Shown here one piece after another: positions 46,581 through 57,884 of a stretch of 64,000 nucleotides of DNA. The stretch is from Owenia fusiformis (taxonomy: Eukaryota > Annelida > Polychaeta > Sabellida > Oweniidae), in contig CAIIXF020000008.1 of NCBI GenBank assembly GCA_903813345.2, forward strand, positions 29,202,005 to 29,266,004, read 5' to 3'. Within the stretch, counting starts at the first letter, position 1. Each line of letters opens with the position of its first letter. The translations under genes were made by a program, and so were the position numbers. The notes below the pieces were generated by a model. The model searched no databases. It had not been told where the DNA came from and saw only the letters and a program-made list of their open reading frames with translations.

Positions 46581-47054
46581 TAAATATATGAACCTTAACA
46601 ATGAACAATATTTGGAATCAATACATTTAATTTCCACCAGGCTACATATAGTAATAAATATTGGAATGAATAGGAACATAAATAAAACGTAACTCTTTGA
46701 AACATTATGAAACAACTGCATTTGAACATTGGAATCAATTATCATTATGCTTGTTAACAGTAAGAAATGACTTTATTTTTTTAACACATGTTGACCTTTG
46801 AACTTGCTTTGTATGGCAAATGTATATAAACAGAAAAATGCTTTTTCGTGTACTTGAGATATTATTTACTATATAGAATCAAATCATTTGCAATGATTAA
46901 CTCTAGATACATGTGCTTGTGTTTATAAACATTCTGGCAAATTTACCATATGCAGTGTATGGTAACATGATCTTTCACTTGATTGGCTAGTCATTTATGG
47001 GTATTAATGAGGTGGGCTGAACTCAACCATATGGCATGGAAACCTGGCCTTTAA

Positions 47055-47940
47055 GGTATAGCTACATTTTTTCAAATGGCTTATATTGTATAGTCTTGCC
47101 CAATGCTTAATATCAAAGTTTGTTGATGAAACTTTTTTGAAGTTTATTTTTAAGTTTAGCAAATTAAGAAAAGATTGACAAAGAGAAAAAAAATGTTTTT
47201 CAAAATTTTTTTTTTCAAAATTTGTTTCTCAAATTTTTTTAAAAAAGCATTAAAGAAAAACTGTAAATGGATGATAAAAACATATTTTCAAACTTTACAT
47301 GGGGTCTTAAACGTCTATTGTTTTTAGCTTTTGTTGATAGAATTTCCGGTTTAAATCATTTCTGTTCATTATCAATAAAGGAAAACCCATAAGGACTCCT
47401 GGCTCAAAAGGTTACCTATATTCAAAATTGCCGCCATTTTTTTGTCGGGGAAAATTCATATAGGAGCTATAAACCCAGCTATTGTTGCATTAAGATACAT
47501 AGTACAGGTATATGCTTATTACAAATTTATTAAGCTATTAAAGTCTTCAAAATGGTCGCCCCTTTTGTCCAAGAAAATCCCCTTTGGAGATATAAGCTTA
47601 AGAATTATTGTTTGGATTTGCTTTAACATCTCCAAAATGCTCTCTACCAAGCCCATATTCGACAAAAATTAAAATGGCCACCATTTTTGTTGCAGAAAAT
47701 TCAGTTTTTGAGCAATAACTCTGGAATTATTGGTTCAATTTGCGACAAAAAATGGCGGCAACTTTAAAAATAGGTGAGCATTTGAACCAAGTGTCATTGG
47801 AGGTTTACGTGTACCTCTAATTATAATGAACAAAAATAATTTTAAACGGGAATTCTAATCGACTTGGATTTTAAATCGTGCTACTATTGTTGACAGACGG
47901 ACAGACGAACGAAATCCAATTATATTGCTGCGATCCGCAT
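47055..47940. repeat. Repeat-derived sequence with ~115-bp tandem AAAATGGC units
   Basis: 47055-47311 ends ACTTTACATGGGGTCTTAA, like the right end of the element at 58661-59492 (ACTTTACATGGGGCCTTTAA). 47428-47770 has about three imperfect copies of a unit with AAAATGGC[C/G]GCC, GAAAATTC and TAAGAATTATTG/TGGAATTATTGG. 47895-47925 has GACAGACGGACAGACGAACG. No gene. Confidence 0.5.
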
Positions 47941-49924
47941 AATTAAAATCAACAAATATGGCCAAAAAATATTGGAACATTTTTTCCATTCTTTGTAACT
48001 TTTTGTTGGTCATGTATTATCTTGGATACTTTAGGAAAATGAAAAACAATTCATTGTCAACTGCTTGTGTAAATATGAAAATACAAGCTCAACATTTAAT
48101 TACTCAACGTAAGGGTTTCCCGAACACGTCCTCCACCCACCTGAACAATCACTCTGAGATGTATTTGACAGTCATACGTAATGATAAGTTTTGAAACATA
48201 TTCTGCCAGTTTTGAAAAAAGCTGAGGTCAGTTACGCTACATTATCCAAGGAGACAATATGTCTAGCTTCTCGTAGAGATAATTACATATGTTTTAATTG
48301 ATGGAATTGTGTCGAGACCATTTTAAGGGTACATAATGGTATGAAAGATACTATATTTTCAGCAGTGATGTCTCAAGCAGAGACATTTGGAAATTTTCAT
48401 GACACATGTAGAATACAGATCATGACCATGACAAGCTAAATATAAATGTACATATACATATTTTTATCTTTAACATTTTCACAAATAATCGTTTAACAAT
48501 TATTTGAATTTTTGTGAAAATTGAGTAATTTTTTATTGGCCCACCATGGATATGTATAACCTTTTGGGAAAATTTAAAATGTTGCGGAAAAAATAATATG
48601 GGAGATATACCGATGAGGTTTTGAGGTCAATAATGCTGTCTTCACTTCGCCTGGAATCAATGCACCATGTGAGCCGAATACACACATCTATGAACCCTAC
48701 TCCTACATGTTTTTTTGAGCTAAGGAATTTTTTGTCAAAATGGTGCTTTTTCCGACGGTCAATCTTCTTATTGATTTGTTATTTATTTCAAACAATCTAA
48801 ATGCTTGGGTCTTGGAAAAAATCTCTGTATATTGACTTACTTTGACTCATTTTGTGATAAAGGTTGCATTAATGGACGATATTGTGAGTCGTTCTATTTA
48901 ACCCTTTAACTTCTTTCCAAAGTTATAAACTTCTTTTAAATACTCCTCCTTCTTTGGTGAAAGTACTTTCCGATCTCAAATGTTAAGAAGGGAATTATCC
49001 CCAAAAATAATTTCTTAATTGTCCAGCAGATTAAGTAAAGTTATCAAATACTTTATTTCATACGAAATAATGTAAGTGACGTTTAATTTTGTAGAAAAAA
49101 CCTGGTATATTTAAAAAAAAGTTTCGCTAACTTGATTGAAAAATGCCCCCACGCCAGGATGCAGAATCGCAAGCCGATGCCAATATTAAAAGCGCCCGTG
49201 AATTCTATTGAGTAGAACTGAAATCGTAAAGTATTGGAATGACAATGTATCTCAACTGAGGTCACGTTATATATGTCTTGACCCTAGTGTATGCAAACAG
49301 CACAGATCGATATTGTAACGACCTAAGTTGTTTAGCGGTTAGCCATTAGTAGTAGCAGTTAGTCTGTGTCTTAATTATATTTTAAATAATTACAAGTCTA
49401 AACAGGTCCTTGAGCAATTTAACCATTTTCCTCCCACGATCTATTCTTACTCACGATAATTTGTGTGTCATCGTCCACTTTTCACCCGGGACTTTTCACA
49501 AACGAAGGATTATAAACGGAATAATAAGGTTAGTAGCGTATCTGAAAATATCAAATCTGAAAAGTTAGATTTAGCTTGTTGTAAAGAAGTAACATTATAA
49601 CGACATTGTTCTAGTATTCTACCATACATTTATTTACAAACATGAGTATACGTTAAACTTTATTCCGCTATATCGTGAAAATGGCCTCCCTTTTGAAGTA
49701 GTGAAACTGTTCTTGCAAAAAAGAATGAATAGCAACTGTTTTATATACGCTGATGGGAACTTGGATTCTAGAACGGGATACGCGAATTGTATAATAATTT
49801 TAATTCTGTTCATTAGAGTGAAAGCAAAATTCTTATAACATGATATTAAGGTGGATGTACATCTAATACAAAACCGGAACGCACACCCAGCTCAAAGGAA
49901 GAACGTAAAGTTTAGCCATAGTAT
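47941..49924. other. Intergenic, no feature recognised
   Basis: AT-rich sequence without exon, RNA or repeat signals that I can support. Short open frames here have no recognisable content. Confidence 0.4.
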
Positions 49925-50024
49925 TAGGGAGTTTAAGCTTGCATATCGCCCATACAAAGGGATCGCTTAAATATTTTCCGTTCACGTTTAGGTTGTGAAA
50001 AACATTGCAAGCTTAAACTCCCTA
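49925..50024. mobile_element. 100-bp foldback with TAGGGAGTTTAAGCTTGCA ends
   Basis: TAGGGAGTTTAAGCTTGCA at 49925 is matched, inverted, at 50006-50024. The terminal 14 bases resemble the ends at 6059 and 52040 (consensus TRGRGAGKTTWMGC). Confidence 0.75.
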
Positions 50025-50313
50025 TTGACTGCGTGACGTTCAAATACATGATTGAGAAGGAAGCTAAGTTACACGTTTTAAGGAAAATCTGTACGTGAGT
50101 GTATACTATTTTCCGTATACCTCAATCGGCCAAGTAAACAGTACTCATGTGAGAAGTAATCCACAGGGGACCATAATTCTACACGTTCATTTTTAACCTC
50201 CCTGTTATTGAAATTATTTTGAGGAAGTCGACTACCAAGGACACTGATACATGTTTTATGATGGGCTTGAGCTATTATTAAATATTTTTCAACGTGAATT
50301 TCAGATAATTGTG

Positions 50314-50389
50314 ATGCAAGGCCTCATCTTATTATGTGTCCTGATTGCGGGTGTGGTTGCCCAAAATCAAATTGAACCATTTTTCAAAG
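50314..50389 (+). CDS. Small secreted cysteine-rich protein, exon 1 (signal peptide)
   Basis: ATG at 50314 opens MQGLILLCVLIAGVVAQ, a classic signal peptide with a likely cleavage after VVA, followed by NQIEPFFK. A strong donor AAAG|GTAAGC closes the exon in phase 1. An acceptor-like GAATTTCAG ends at 50304, nine bases before the ATG, so a non-coding upstream exon is likely. Phase 1 matches the exons at 54310, 54732 and 55716, and the joined product is 101 residues. No family name is claimed. Confidence 0.7.
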
Positions 50390-51445
50390 GTAAGCTACAC
50401 GTAGTGTTAAATGAAGAAGGCGTTCATTAAAAGCAAAGTATTGGAGAACACAAGGAGGATTGGCAGCCAAAAATCAAACCCGATATTGGCCGATATTCTG
50501 TTGCCTTGCACGGAGCAACTTGGTAACACTATTTCCCATATATTGAAGAATAGCACTGTCATAGAAGTTGGATATTACTATAATATTCGTAAACAATATT
50601 ATAAAATAGACTAGATAATTGGTGCCAATATGAACTTTACAGAAAAAGTGTTACCAGGCAACACAATATCGAGTTTAAATTTTGGCTTCCAATCCTCTTT
50701 GGGAGAATATTTGGAGAATGAATAAAAAAACTAAATCACTTGATGTGAGATATCATTGAGCTTAATGTTAGTACATCTCGAAAGCCCGTGATAAACTTTC
50801 ATTGAAAATATTACGAATAACAACGATGCCACGGTACTGTACATGTTTTACACTCTTGAAAGATCCTGAGATATGAATTAATTGCGTTATGTGACTTTGG
50901 ATGCGTCGGTTGTAAACTGCGTCCCTCTTGGTAAGTGCCTTCCTTAATTGAAATGCTTTTAATATTGTAGAGTTTCCTTGTCCATTTGAAGCTGACACAG
51001 AAAACACCGATTGCTGTCACTACAGGATGAAAAACTCGAGAAGTGGGAAATTTCATGGTGCATGTATGGGTGGCTCTGTCTGGTCAGCAGACATGTGCGC
51101 ATGCGCACGTGCGCGTAACGTAGCAGATTGCGACCCAACCACTTGTGATGGTATGGCCCGAAGGTCGTTATACAATCTTTACGAGGGCTAAAACTGTAAA
51201 ATCTTAGCAATTTCTTGAATGAGACATGCTGAACCTATAAAAAGGGGTGCTGAACTGGTCGTTAAGATTCGAGATTTTTTCTATGCAACGCCCCCCGGCA
51301 TTGCAGACTGTAAAATTGATAAGTAAAGTAAAGATAAGTAAAAGTTTCCTCTCGATATTTTCACCATTTCACTTGTATCCCCTTTCTTTACTAACTGTTC
51401 CGCCATTTTGAACCTCAGAGTTCGGTTATTGCCGGAAACAATATA

Positions 51446-52002
51446 TACTCCTTAAAAAAAGTTAAGGACCAGTCCACATAGGTTCACATGTTAACCCCCA
51501 TATTTTTTTGAACGGCTATTTTCTCGTCTTGGGACAAAAAATAGGATAAAGTAAATAAATCTGTATCTTGATTCTATATTGGTCAGTAAGGTGGTCAAAA
51601 TTACTGTAAAGCTCTGTATCGCTAATTTTGATAATATAAGCGAGACATTTAACATGTCAAATGTAAAACCATTCGATTTTCTACTAAGAAAGTATTTTTA
51701 ACAAATGTTTTACTGAATAGATATTTCAAAATTTGAGTTGCCCCTAAGGCACCATTCCCCATTTGTTTAACATGGGATCTGCCATTTTTGTTAAATTTCA
51801 TGAAATTCATCAATTTTGACATCAAATTTTGACCTATCGTAATGGAGATATAACATTGAATGTCGCAGACTTAATAGAGAATAGAATTAAGATACAGATT
51901 TATTTACTTTATCGGGTTTTCTTTTGTTCCAAACCGAGAAAATATTGGGGTTAAATATAAACCTATGAGGAAAACAACTGGTCCTTAACTTTTTGAGGAG
52001 TG
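51446..52002. mobile_element. Foldback mariner-like MITE in intron 1 of the secreted-protein gene
   Basis: Ends read TACTCCTTAAAAAAAGTTAA and, inverted, CACTCCTCAAAAAGTTAAGG, both continuing GGACCAGT, flanked by TA. Long inner arms also pair (AAATAAATCTGTATCTTGAT and its inverse). No ORF. 50390-51445 shows no other feature except TA-rich DNA. Confidence 0.75.
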
Positions 52003-52039
52003 TATTACATCCACTCACCACGCGGTTTTAATGCGATAC

Positions 52040-52531
52040 TGGAGAGGTTAAGCTACCGTATAAAATCCAAAACGCAACTTAAACGTATCAATCGGCCCTA
52101 TACAAATACATGTAGAGTTCACACATAAATAGCCGTTCAGCTCTAGTGTTTGTTTAGACTACACCATAGCTTGTAATGATTACATAGTATGCCATTGATG
52201 AAGTTCAATAGCTGGTTTTCTAATACATATTTTAAACGAGCTCGTTTCGTAAGATTATTGGAGTTAAATCATGCGTTACATACATCATCTTCTTCAGAAA
52301 GAATTATACTTTGCATCGAAATCAAAATTCCAAGGATAGTATTCAACAGACATGAGTATAATGATTCCCGTTGATAGCAACGTGGAAATTTAAAATCTCC
52401 CGTTCTAAACACGCAACTTTGAAATTGAACGGGTATCTGAGGTAGACTAAAGCGATACAATCCTATGTTGATTCAATGTACTTTGCGTTTACGTATACGT
52501 TTTGAAAAACCGTATTTGCTTAACCTCTCCA
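52040..52531. mobile_element. Foldback element with TGGAGAGGTTAAGC ends
   Basis: TGGAGAGGTTAAGC at 52040 returns inverted at the 52531 end (GCTTAACCTCTCCA), followed inward on both sides by CCGTAT- or TACGG-like words. No ORF. The ends are related to those at 6059 and 49925. Confidence 0.7.
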
Positions 52532-52542
52532 CTGTCACGGTG

Positions 52543-53876
52543 TCCAACCCAAACGCTCTTACATGCACGACAGAGCGTTTCATTCACGTGGAAACGCTGC
52601 GAAACGAAATAAAATGGCGGCTAATGAACATCCCACCATGACCGTAAGTACATGTTTCACTCGTTTCTCTTACATATCATACGTTATGGATGGACAATAC
52701 CCCGAGCAAAGATCTTATTTATTCAACTTCTGGTGGTAAACTTTTATTTGCTTAATCAAAGCTCCGTAGTCTAGATCGAACGAATCTGAAGTTGACGAAT
52801 TGATCACAAATTACGAATTCAACTTGTGACAAATACGTTTATGAATTGTTGATAACTATATTCATTTTCTGCAAACGTCAACAGTACTTCTATACGTGAA
52901 TATCACATCCATCGAATGCTATACTCGAAATTAAGTAGCACATACCTGTACTTCTTAATCCCATTATCACGCCCGGTGGTCGTAAGAAATGAACGGAGTA
53001 GCTGACTTTCGCAAGAAAAAATTCAACAAATCTGGAAGATTTATTTATTCAAGAGAAAGTTTACGATTGAGTTGCTAAATGAATACGTGCAGTACACGGG
53101 GAAATATGTTAGGTCTTCTCGGATTTTTTTTGAACTGATGGGATTCTAAGACATAAGATCTTTTAAAAAAGGCGATCACCAGACGTGATAATTTGGGAAA
53201 TCGTCAGGCAGCTCATCATTCCATCCCGCCATTTTTCTTCCTCCGACGGAGCCTTTCTTTGTTCCTGATGACCATTGTAAATTATTGTGTTTTATGGAAC
53301 TCACAATGTTTTCACTTGGTACCTTTTGAGGTTATGACATTAATGGTTGAGAAATAGGGATCGAAACCAGCCACAGTTTTCTCCTGATGACCATTGTGAA
53401 TTATTGTGTTTTATGGATTATGGTGACGGCTTTTGTGAATGGATGTTGACCCTTTGAAACGCCTATGGACTTGGAGACTGGATTTTATCTATCTCACATC
53501 ATTTGAGACTGAATGCTCTATCTTTTATGAGTACTTGTATCTACAACTATTTTTGATGTTATGAGTATTGGCTATCAATTTCTAATTTTTTTCAACATGT
53601 ATTGTAATGACTTCACTATATATGAAAAGCCCTTGGTGTTCTAGTCTTGGATTGTGATATCGGTTTTTGAATGGTGGGGGAGGGGGTATCAGACATTGTT
53701 TCTTTTCACGTTAGATCACTGTTTTGGGATATATGGGGTTTGTTTTTCTTGACTGTTATGCACTTAGAGTTTGCTTTTTCTTGCTAAGTTCCATTACAAC
53801 GTTTGATCCTTTCCCTTTGGCACTCGTTCTTAGATATTAAGTGAAACGCTCCGTCATGCATGTGTTTGGGTTGAAC
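52543..53876. mobile_element. 1.3-kb element with AACCCAAACGCTC-type inverted ends
   Basis: Left TCCAACCCAAACGCTC with ACATGCACGACAGAGCGTTT; right, inverted, TTCAACCCAAACACATGCAT with GACGGAGCGTTTCA. Inside, TGATGACCATTGTGAATTAT-like sequence is directly repeated about 120 bp apart (53266 and 53385). No ORF. 53877-54309 holds no other feature. Confidence 0.5.
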
Positions 53877-54309
53877 GCCATGATTGTACTCTACCGGAAT
53901 AATATAAAAAATGACATTGAGCAGGGCTGAAATAGCTACCGTACTTTTGCAAAATCCCATCCACTAAGTGTCAGCGCTTTCTACATATTTAGTATTGGAC
54001 AGCGTATAAAAGGGAGGGAGTAGGAATTTTTATTCTACTTCCTGAAATACCGACTTCGCGGTTAATTTCCGTAGATTTTGTTCGTGTCGCGGAAAGAGGC
54101 ATACATAGACTATACTACTGTATCTTTAAGTTTATAAGGAAAGTTTGTCGGTTAGTGAGCCACAACCATAGCAACTATATCCGGTTGTGTGACATTATAA
54201 AATCGCTATTTCTACATTGTACAATTATCTCATCCCAGAGTGATCAAAACTAATGCAACTTTTGGCGTTATAATAGTCCACTTCTTATCTTAATATCACA
54301 CAATTTCAG

Positions 54310-54360
54310 TTCCTCCACACGTGGCGCCCACTGATTGTACAGAAGATGATAACTCTGACA
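54310..54360 (+). CDS. Small secreted cysteine-rich protein, exon 2
   Basis: A 51-base exon between CACAATTTCAG and a donor GACA|GTGAGT, phase 1 at both ends. It encodes VPPHVAPTDCTEDDNSD, an acidic linker with one cysteine. Confidence 0.65.
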
Positions 54361-54731
54361 GTGAGTATTAACCTTGCTATCTCACTCTACTATACCTAAC
54401 CCCTAGAGATGCATAAGATACTCTGTTTGTCCAATTGTATTGTTTAGTATATTTTTGAAAGTACCTTATTAACATCTAACGTCATCCGATAAACCATTCA
54501 AAAGGAATAGACAAATAAAAACAAATACACAATCATTACTAATAAACCAAATGGGTTGCTCATGAACACCAAATGCAAGGTATAGTAGAGTGTATTTACT
54601 GTAGCTCTGTTAAAACGTGTTTCCATTGTTAATCTGGCTTTAATAATATCGCACTTGTTACATATACGCTGGTGTTTGTTAAGCTGGTTCTGCTTGGAGT
54701 GGATGGTGCAGTTTTTTGTGTATTCTTCCAG

Positions 54732-54881
54732 CACAATGTTGTCGTAAAGGCCTGTTATACACGGTTGACGAAGCAGATTCAACTGCTTATGTAATGAAAA
54801 GTGGAAGACTCGTTTGTCATCCAGGCATGGAGTTCTCAATAGAATTCTGCGGATGTATTGGGGAAGCTATTATGGAGCCAG
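54732..54881 (+). CDS. Small secreted cysteine-rich protein, exon 3 (Cys domain)
   Basis: A 150-base exon after TATTCTTCCAG, phase 1 at both ends, donor CCAG|GTATTG. It reads TQCCRKGLLYTVDEAD, then RLVCHPGMEFSIEFCGC. With exon 2 this gives six cysteines in the mature protein. CxPGxxFxxxxCxC resembles the second half of invertebrate chitin-binding (peritrophin-like) modules, but the module is too short to call. Extracellular matrix, mucus or defence roles are possible; none is shown. Confidence 0.68.
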
Positions 54882-55715
54882 GTATTGCTAAGTATTTTTT
54901 ATTCTGATACTCATAGCATCTTTCTGTTTCACCTGAGAAGAAATGAGATGTCATGGTTTATCATGATGAGTATTTTTCAATAAATAGAATACAAAACAAA
55001 AAGATGTTAAGCCGGTTTATATTGAAATCTTGATAATCTATGTCGTTATCTGTATCTTGGTGATGGGGGTTATTTGACACACGTATTTTCATCTGTACCT
55101 TGTCTCTTTGTCCAGTGGTAGGGGGGTATTGTATCCAAGTTGTTTACTTTATTAGAACTGGTTGGTTTTTTTGAGTTCCATCTACTTGCTACATTTTTCT
55201 TAAATAGTCACAAGTGCTACTGGGTTAGTTTTTTTTAGTTAGTTACATACTTTATTGTCAAACTATGATACATAAATTATACATCAACTGACACTTTAAC
55301 AAGTGTATGAAGATGTTTTAGTGACAAAATGAGAATTCAATAATAACTATACATATTGATAGCATATGTATGCATCTAACTTATGGCCAGTGGTGGTGGG
55401 TTGTGGCTGCCAATGTGTGTTACCTCTATTTCGGTTTAGGAAAATGTATGGATGGAAAGGTAGATGAGGTCACAGTATACAATTATATTTCAGCAATTAA
55501 GTTTTTCTTTCTAGTCATTTTAAATTGAAGTAAAGAAGGCAGAAGATCAACCTAATTTCAACAAAGCAAAAACGTCCAGTCCAAGGCAAACAATTAGCTA
55601 CAGCCATGAAAACCGATATACCACACACAGAAACACTTTCCCACACCCCCTCTCACAAAAACCGATTACAAAATGTATACACGTATTAAACTGTGGTACA
55701 ATTTATATTTTATAG
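54882..55715. other. Intron 3 of the secreted-protein gene
   Basis: AT-rich, no repeat family recognised. It ends in TTTATATTTTATAG. Confidence 0.5.
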
Positions 55716-55744
55716 CTGTTACTGAGGACTCTGATGGAAACTAA
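55716..55744 (+). CDS. Small secreted cysteine-rich protein, exon 4 and stop
   Basis: Enters in phase 1 and encodes AVTEDSDGN before TAA at 55742-55744. The full protein is 101 residues. An AATAAA follows at 55830-55835, about 86 bases after the stop. Confidence 0.62.
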
Positions 55745-55829
55745 ACAGAAGAAAACGGAGCATTATCTAAGCTGTTACAATGTCTGCATGAGTGTTCACT
55801 TTATTTGTACATTCGATTGTTATATATTG

Positions 55830-55835
55830 AATAAA
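55830..55835 (+). promoter_or_regulatory. Polyadenylation signal AATAAA of the secreted-protein gene
   Basis: AATAAA about 86 bases after the stop codon on the same strand. The convergent lectin gene's own signal lies about 205 bases further on. Confidence 0.5.
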
Positions 55836-56040
55836 TTGAAGCTATATACACGAGTTGCTTATTCCGACTGTGGGATGGGGAGGGGGGGGGGTGATCCGAA
55901 AGAGTATGTGACGTCACAAGGGGGCATGTTCTCAGCCCTTAGCATATAATAGGATTTGATCCTATATTTCAAATGAACTATAATTCCAATTGTACTTAAA
56001 ATGAGTAAAAATCCAACCTGGGAAACATTAACGAATTTTG

Positions 56041-56046
56041 TTTATT
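56041..56046 (-). promoter_or_regulatory. Polyadenylation signal (AATAAA on minus strand) of the lectin gene
   Basis: TTTATT on the plus strand, about 215 bases beyond the lectin stop codon in its reading direction. The gap to the convergent gene's signal is about 205 bases. Confidence 0.4.
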
Positions 56047-56262
56047 TCTCGAGTGGACCCTTATGTACAAAGTCGTGACTGGATCAAGAAATGAGGTATA
56101 AGAGTCGAGGCAACACCTATATCAAATAGGATGATATATTACTTTGAAATGTACGTTTTCCAGTTTCAAGAAAGTCTAGAAATGTGCTTATGTACTCAAA
56201 AAGCTGCTGACGTCCCCAGGCAAGTAATGTATGTCGTGCCATAGAGGTGGAACTAGCAATGT

Positions 56263-56534
56263 TTACGATTCGCATGTACATTCATTGTCTGGAGTTCCAA
56301 ACACTTCCACTTCACACAAAGTCAAGATGTCATAGCCGGGGCCGTTGGGAGATTCAATGTGACCATTTTCTATCTTTATAAATCGAGTAATGGGAGAATG
56401 AGAGAGTGAAATGAGTTTAGGATCGCTATCTACCGGCCCATCGTGCAGATGCTGCATTTTCCAGTTTGTGTTGTTCGGGTTCATTCCATCAAATTCACAG
56501 GCAACAGCAATGGAGAAATCATGCAGTCGTTCAC
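56263..56534 (-). CDS. F-type (fucolectin) lectin domain, last exon
   Basis: Begins in phase 1 after TTACACTTACACAG with GERLHDFSIAVACEFDGMN and closes the domain with ITRFIKIENG, then YDILTLCEVEVFG and a short tail NECTCES before the stop. The ERL...F.V and LCEVEVFG blocks are landmarks of the F5/8 type C / fucolectin-tachylectin-4-pentraxin fold. The join to the previous exon gives RDDWGERL. Confidence 0.85.
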
Positions 56535-56697
56535 CTGTGTAAGTGTAAATATTAAACAATCATAAGTCATTTTATTTCATGTAGAAAATCAAAAAAATCA
56601 CTTCTGACACCACTTGGGATATTGGAATGGACCAAATGATGTCAGAGTTGCTAAAGAGACATACATTCTAAAAGGAATTGAGGAACATCAGTCTTAC

Positions 56698-56934
56698 CCC
56701 AGTCGTCACGGTTCCAAATTACTATTTCATGTAGATGATACGACTTTCCAAGGTCTACAATCCACCACGGATGAAGTTCGCCAGTTTCCGAATGTGTACA
56801 CGAGTTTTTGGAGAAGTCACCGTCCGTATTACCATCTACGGCTTTTTCAGGGCCATTAGTGTTGACGTCACGAGTGCTAGATTGATACGTCGGTTTTTGC
56901 AACGCTAGATTGGAAGTGGGAAGTATTCCATGTT
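56698..56934 (-). CDS. F-type (fucolectin) lectin domain, first domain exon
   Basis: Acceptor TTTTATATTTCAG, phase 1 in and phase 1 out (donor TGGG|GTAAGA). It encodes NLALQKPTYQSST, EKAVDGNTDGDF, CTH, HPWWIVDLGKSYHLHEIVIW and NRDDW, the N-terminal half of a fucolectin-type domain that binds fucose-containing glycans with calcium. The fold expects two or three more residues at the junction: typical members have R-x-D-C-C-x-E-R, whereas here it is R-D-D-W-G-E-R. The vicinal cysteine pair is therefore absent and the two arginines are one residue closer. The signal-peptide exon upstream (higher coordinates) was not found, so the gene is incomplete at its 5' end in this annotation. It converges on the secreted-protein gene. 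Confidence 0.85.
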
Positions 56935-57884
56935 CTGAAATATAAAACATAATCCTCATATGAATTAAGCTGGCATAGGCGATATGCATGTAGAACAGGG
57001 AAATTTTGAAATTAATCGAATACGGTCAATGGCAATTGTAGGCCCGTCGCTGCATTCCCAAGTGACATAGTTGTCGCTGTTGGGAGCTGCTGTATGGTGT
57101 ATTGAGATAATAAACCTGTGGATAACTGTGGCTGTCGCATGTATTTCTCGATTTCGTAAGGAACGACCGCCGTATTCAAACCGTAGATAAATGCGGCTGA
57201 GGCATAACAGAATCATTCCACTTTGCAATATATGATACGCGGTATACATGATACAAATATATGTCATATTCCGCAACAAATATGACATATTCACTTGCTG
57301 TGTATGCCAGATTCAACTGTGGTATGTGGCTCACAAACTAACCAATGAGAACGCGATACGGAATTCATTGTCAATTACGTCAATTCAACGAACGTACTAA
57401 AAGATTACTATGATTACTGAATCGACATCTTAGTACATTGAATATATCAATTCTTATACAATCAAATAACATACACCAGTACGGTACCTGTATTGTTTAA
57501 TCAGTGAAAACAAATAAGTGTTAAAAATAGGCATTTTTCATGTAATTGAACATAGCTGAAACAAAACGTATTTTTGCTCAACATTTTATGTATTCTAAAA
57601 TAGAATGCCTTTATCTGAAGTACGTCAGCATACTTTTTGATCGTTTCGATTGTAAGTAGCGTTGATATCTGGCTCCAAAATTGTGAATTTCGGTGAAATT
57701 GTCAATGTAACAGGACAACACGCTTTTGAAAACAAATATCTCAATAATAAATGGTCGCATCTTTTAATTTTGATTATGCTGGCATAGAGAACATTCATTC
57801 AGAGTGTGATGAGAGCACCGGATTTGATCTCCACCTATTACCGAATATATAGACTCAATAAAGTAAATGTAAAATTTATTCTGT
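56935..57884. other. Upstream of the lectin exons, no confident exon
   Basis: A minus-strand open frame (57294-56965) ending just before the lectin exon has no recognised domain. About 57235-57310 carries CATATTCCGCA-type words seen again at 61852-62042. Confidence 0.35.

Larger units (their letters stand above)
43128..47050. mobile_element. Complete two-gene DNA transposon, Kolobok-like (TTAA target)
   Basis: The unit is 3923 bp. It begins AGGCCAGG and ends CCTGGCCT, directly flanked by TTAA at 43124-43127 and 47051-47054. The perfect inverted end is only 8 bp. AGGCCAG is repeated 20 bp inside the left end (43148), and a 15-bp inverted pair AAACACAAGCACATG / CATGTGCTTGTGTTT lies at 43459-43473 and 46910-46924. 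Inside are a minus-strand DDE transposase ORF and a divergent plus-strand ORF. TTAA duplication, purine-rich GG-type ends and the transposase motifs fit the Kolobok superfamily; piggyBac also uses TTAA, but its ends begin CCY. Both ORFs are uninterrupted, so the copy may be recent. Confidence 0.8.

Noticed and set aside
50811-51210. Several overlapping minus-strand frames of about 80 residues
   Set aside because: They lie in an intron, lack recognisable domains and overlap each other in different frames.
56965-57294. Minus-strand open frame of 109 residues next to the lectin exons
   Set aside because: It lies in the right place for an upstream exon, but no signal peptide, recognised domain or donor in phase 1 could be supported. 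Its 3' part overlaps the intron and acceptor of the lectin exon.
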